In this document: positions 13,042-13,277 of the stretch, piece by piece
Position numbering within the stretch: the stretch's first letter is position 1
How the letters are laid out: every line of letters begins with the position of its first letter
Source: Clostridium sp.
GTDB taxonomy: Bacteria; Bacillota; Clostridia; Lachnospirales; Lachnospiraceae
Length of the DNA: 13,277 nucleotides
Assembly: GCA_023664325.1 (NCBI GenBank)
Contig: JAMPFS010000024.1
Coordinates: 1 to 13,277 of the forward strand
Direction of reading: 5' to 3'
Program-made: the position numbers and the translations under genes
The notes under the pieces: model-generated
What the model saw: only the letters and a program-made list of their open reading frames with translations
What the model was told of the DNA's origin: nothing
The model's database searches: none

Positions 13042-13277
13042 TTCGCCTTATGGACTGACGTCCTACAGGCTCATGTTTGCTGTCCGTAAATAAATACAAT
13101 AGTGTGCAATTGCTCCGCACTGCGTGCTTGTACAATTGCCCCCCAACCATTCGCCTTATGGACTGACGTCCTACAGGCTGATGATTGCTGTCCGTAAATA
13201 AATACAATAGTGTGCAATTGTTCGCACTGCGTGCTTGTACAATTGCCCCCCAACCATTCGCCTTATGGACTGACGTC
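13042..13277. repeat. Tandem repeat array, 107/108-bp unit, continuing past the window end
   Basis: Two full copies, 13042-13149 (108 bp) and 13150-13256 (107 bp), and the first 21 bases of a third (13257-13277) lie head to tail. The two full copies differ at only a few bases plus one indel. Each unit starts TTCGCCTTATGGACTGACG and contains GGAC/GTCC flanking TGAC. It also holds a nested hairpin: GCAATTG (13106-13112) with CAATTGC (13133-13139), and inside it GCAC/GTGC around TGC. Frames within it translate to a repeated, low-information peptide and are not genes. The array lies upstream of parA, so the parA promoter must be inside it or in the short gap. I see no DnaA boxes in the unit. Confidence 0.9.

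Noticed and set aside
13004..13253. Minus-strand frames of 60-67 codons in the tandem repeats
   Set aside because: The frames translate the repeat unit itself, give a repetitive peptide, have no ribosome binding site, and change frame between copies with the one-base indel.

Overview
The window looks like the chromosome of a low-GC Firmicute, most likely a Clostridia member close to Lachnospiraceae. The evidence is the AT-rich sequence, the strong GGAGG-type ribosome binding sites, the mnmG-rsmG and parA-parB-DUF4446 genes typical of the origin-proximal chromosome of Firmicutes, a DUF3881-type protein, and a secreted Fn3/Big2-type protein. No dnaA or recognisable oriC is present.

Left part (1-2250) looks like accessory DNA. 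A PIN-domain toxin and a small overlapping partner (30-681, + strand) end at a strong bidirectional terminator (686-724). Two minus-strand genes face them: a RimJ/RimL-like GNAT acetyltransferase (2158-1583) followed by a tyrosine phosphatase (1526-846). Both are probably read from one extended -10 promoter at 2222-2250.

Middle part (2319-7724, + strand) starts with a promoter and a 13-codon ORF. That ORF resembles, from memory, the start of a clostridial DUF6483-type protein. mnmG (tRNA U34 modification) follows. A 201-bp palindromic MITE-like element with ~49-bp imperfect terminal inverted repeats lies between mnmG and a small GNAT gene, which is tightly coupled to rsmG (16S rRNA m7G527 methylation). 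A separate promoter with a structured leader drives a 571-residue secreted protein with a helical domain, Fn3-like and Big2-like modules.

Right part (7764-13277, - strand) converges on the secreted-protein gene at a 16-bp bidirectional terminator (7764-7798). Read in the direction of transcription it holds 107/108-bp tandem repeats that run off the window, parA, a perfect parS site, parB, a DUF4446 membrane protein, a DUF3881 protein, tRNA-Arg(CCU), a two-TM coiled-coil protein and a DEDDh exonuclease. ParA, ParB and parS form the chromosome segregation module. The tRNA appears to share a transcript with the membrane protein and exonuclease genes. parAB runs convergent to mnmG-rsmG, unlike the co-directional order in Bacillus subtilis.

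I did not find a clear new multi-gene system. The most interesting items are the MITE-like element, the tandem repeats abutting the parAB leader, the truncated ORF upstream of mnmG, and the toxin-first PIN pair.
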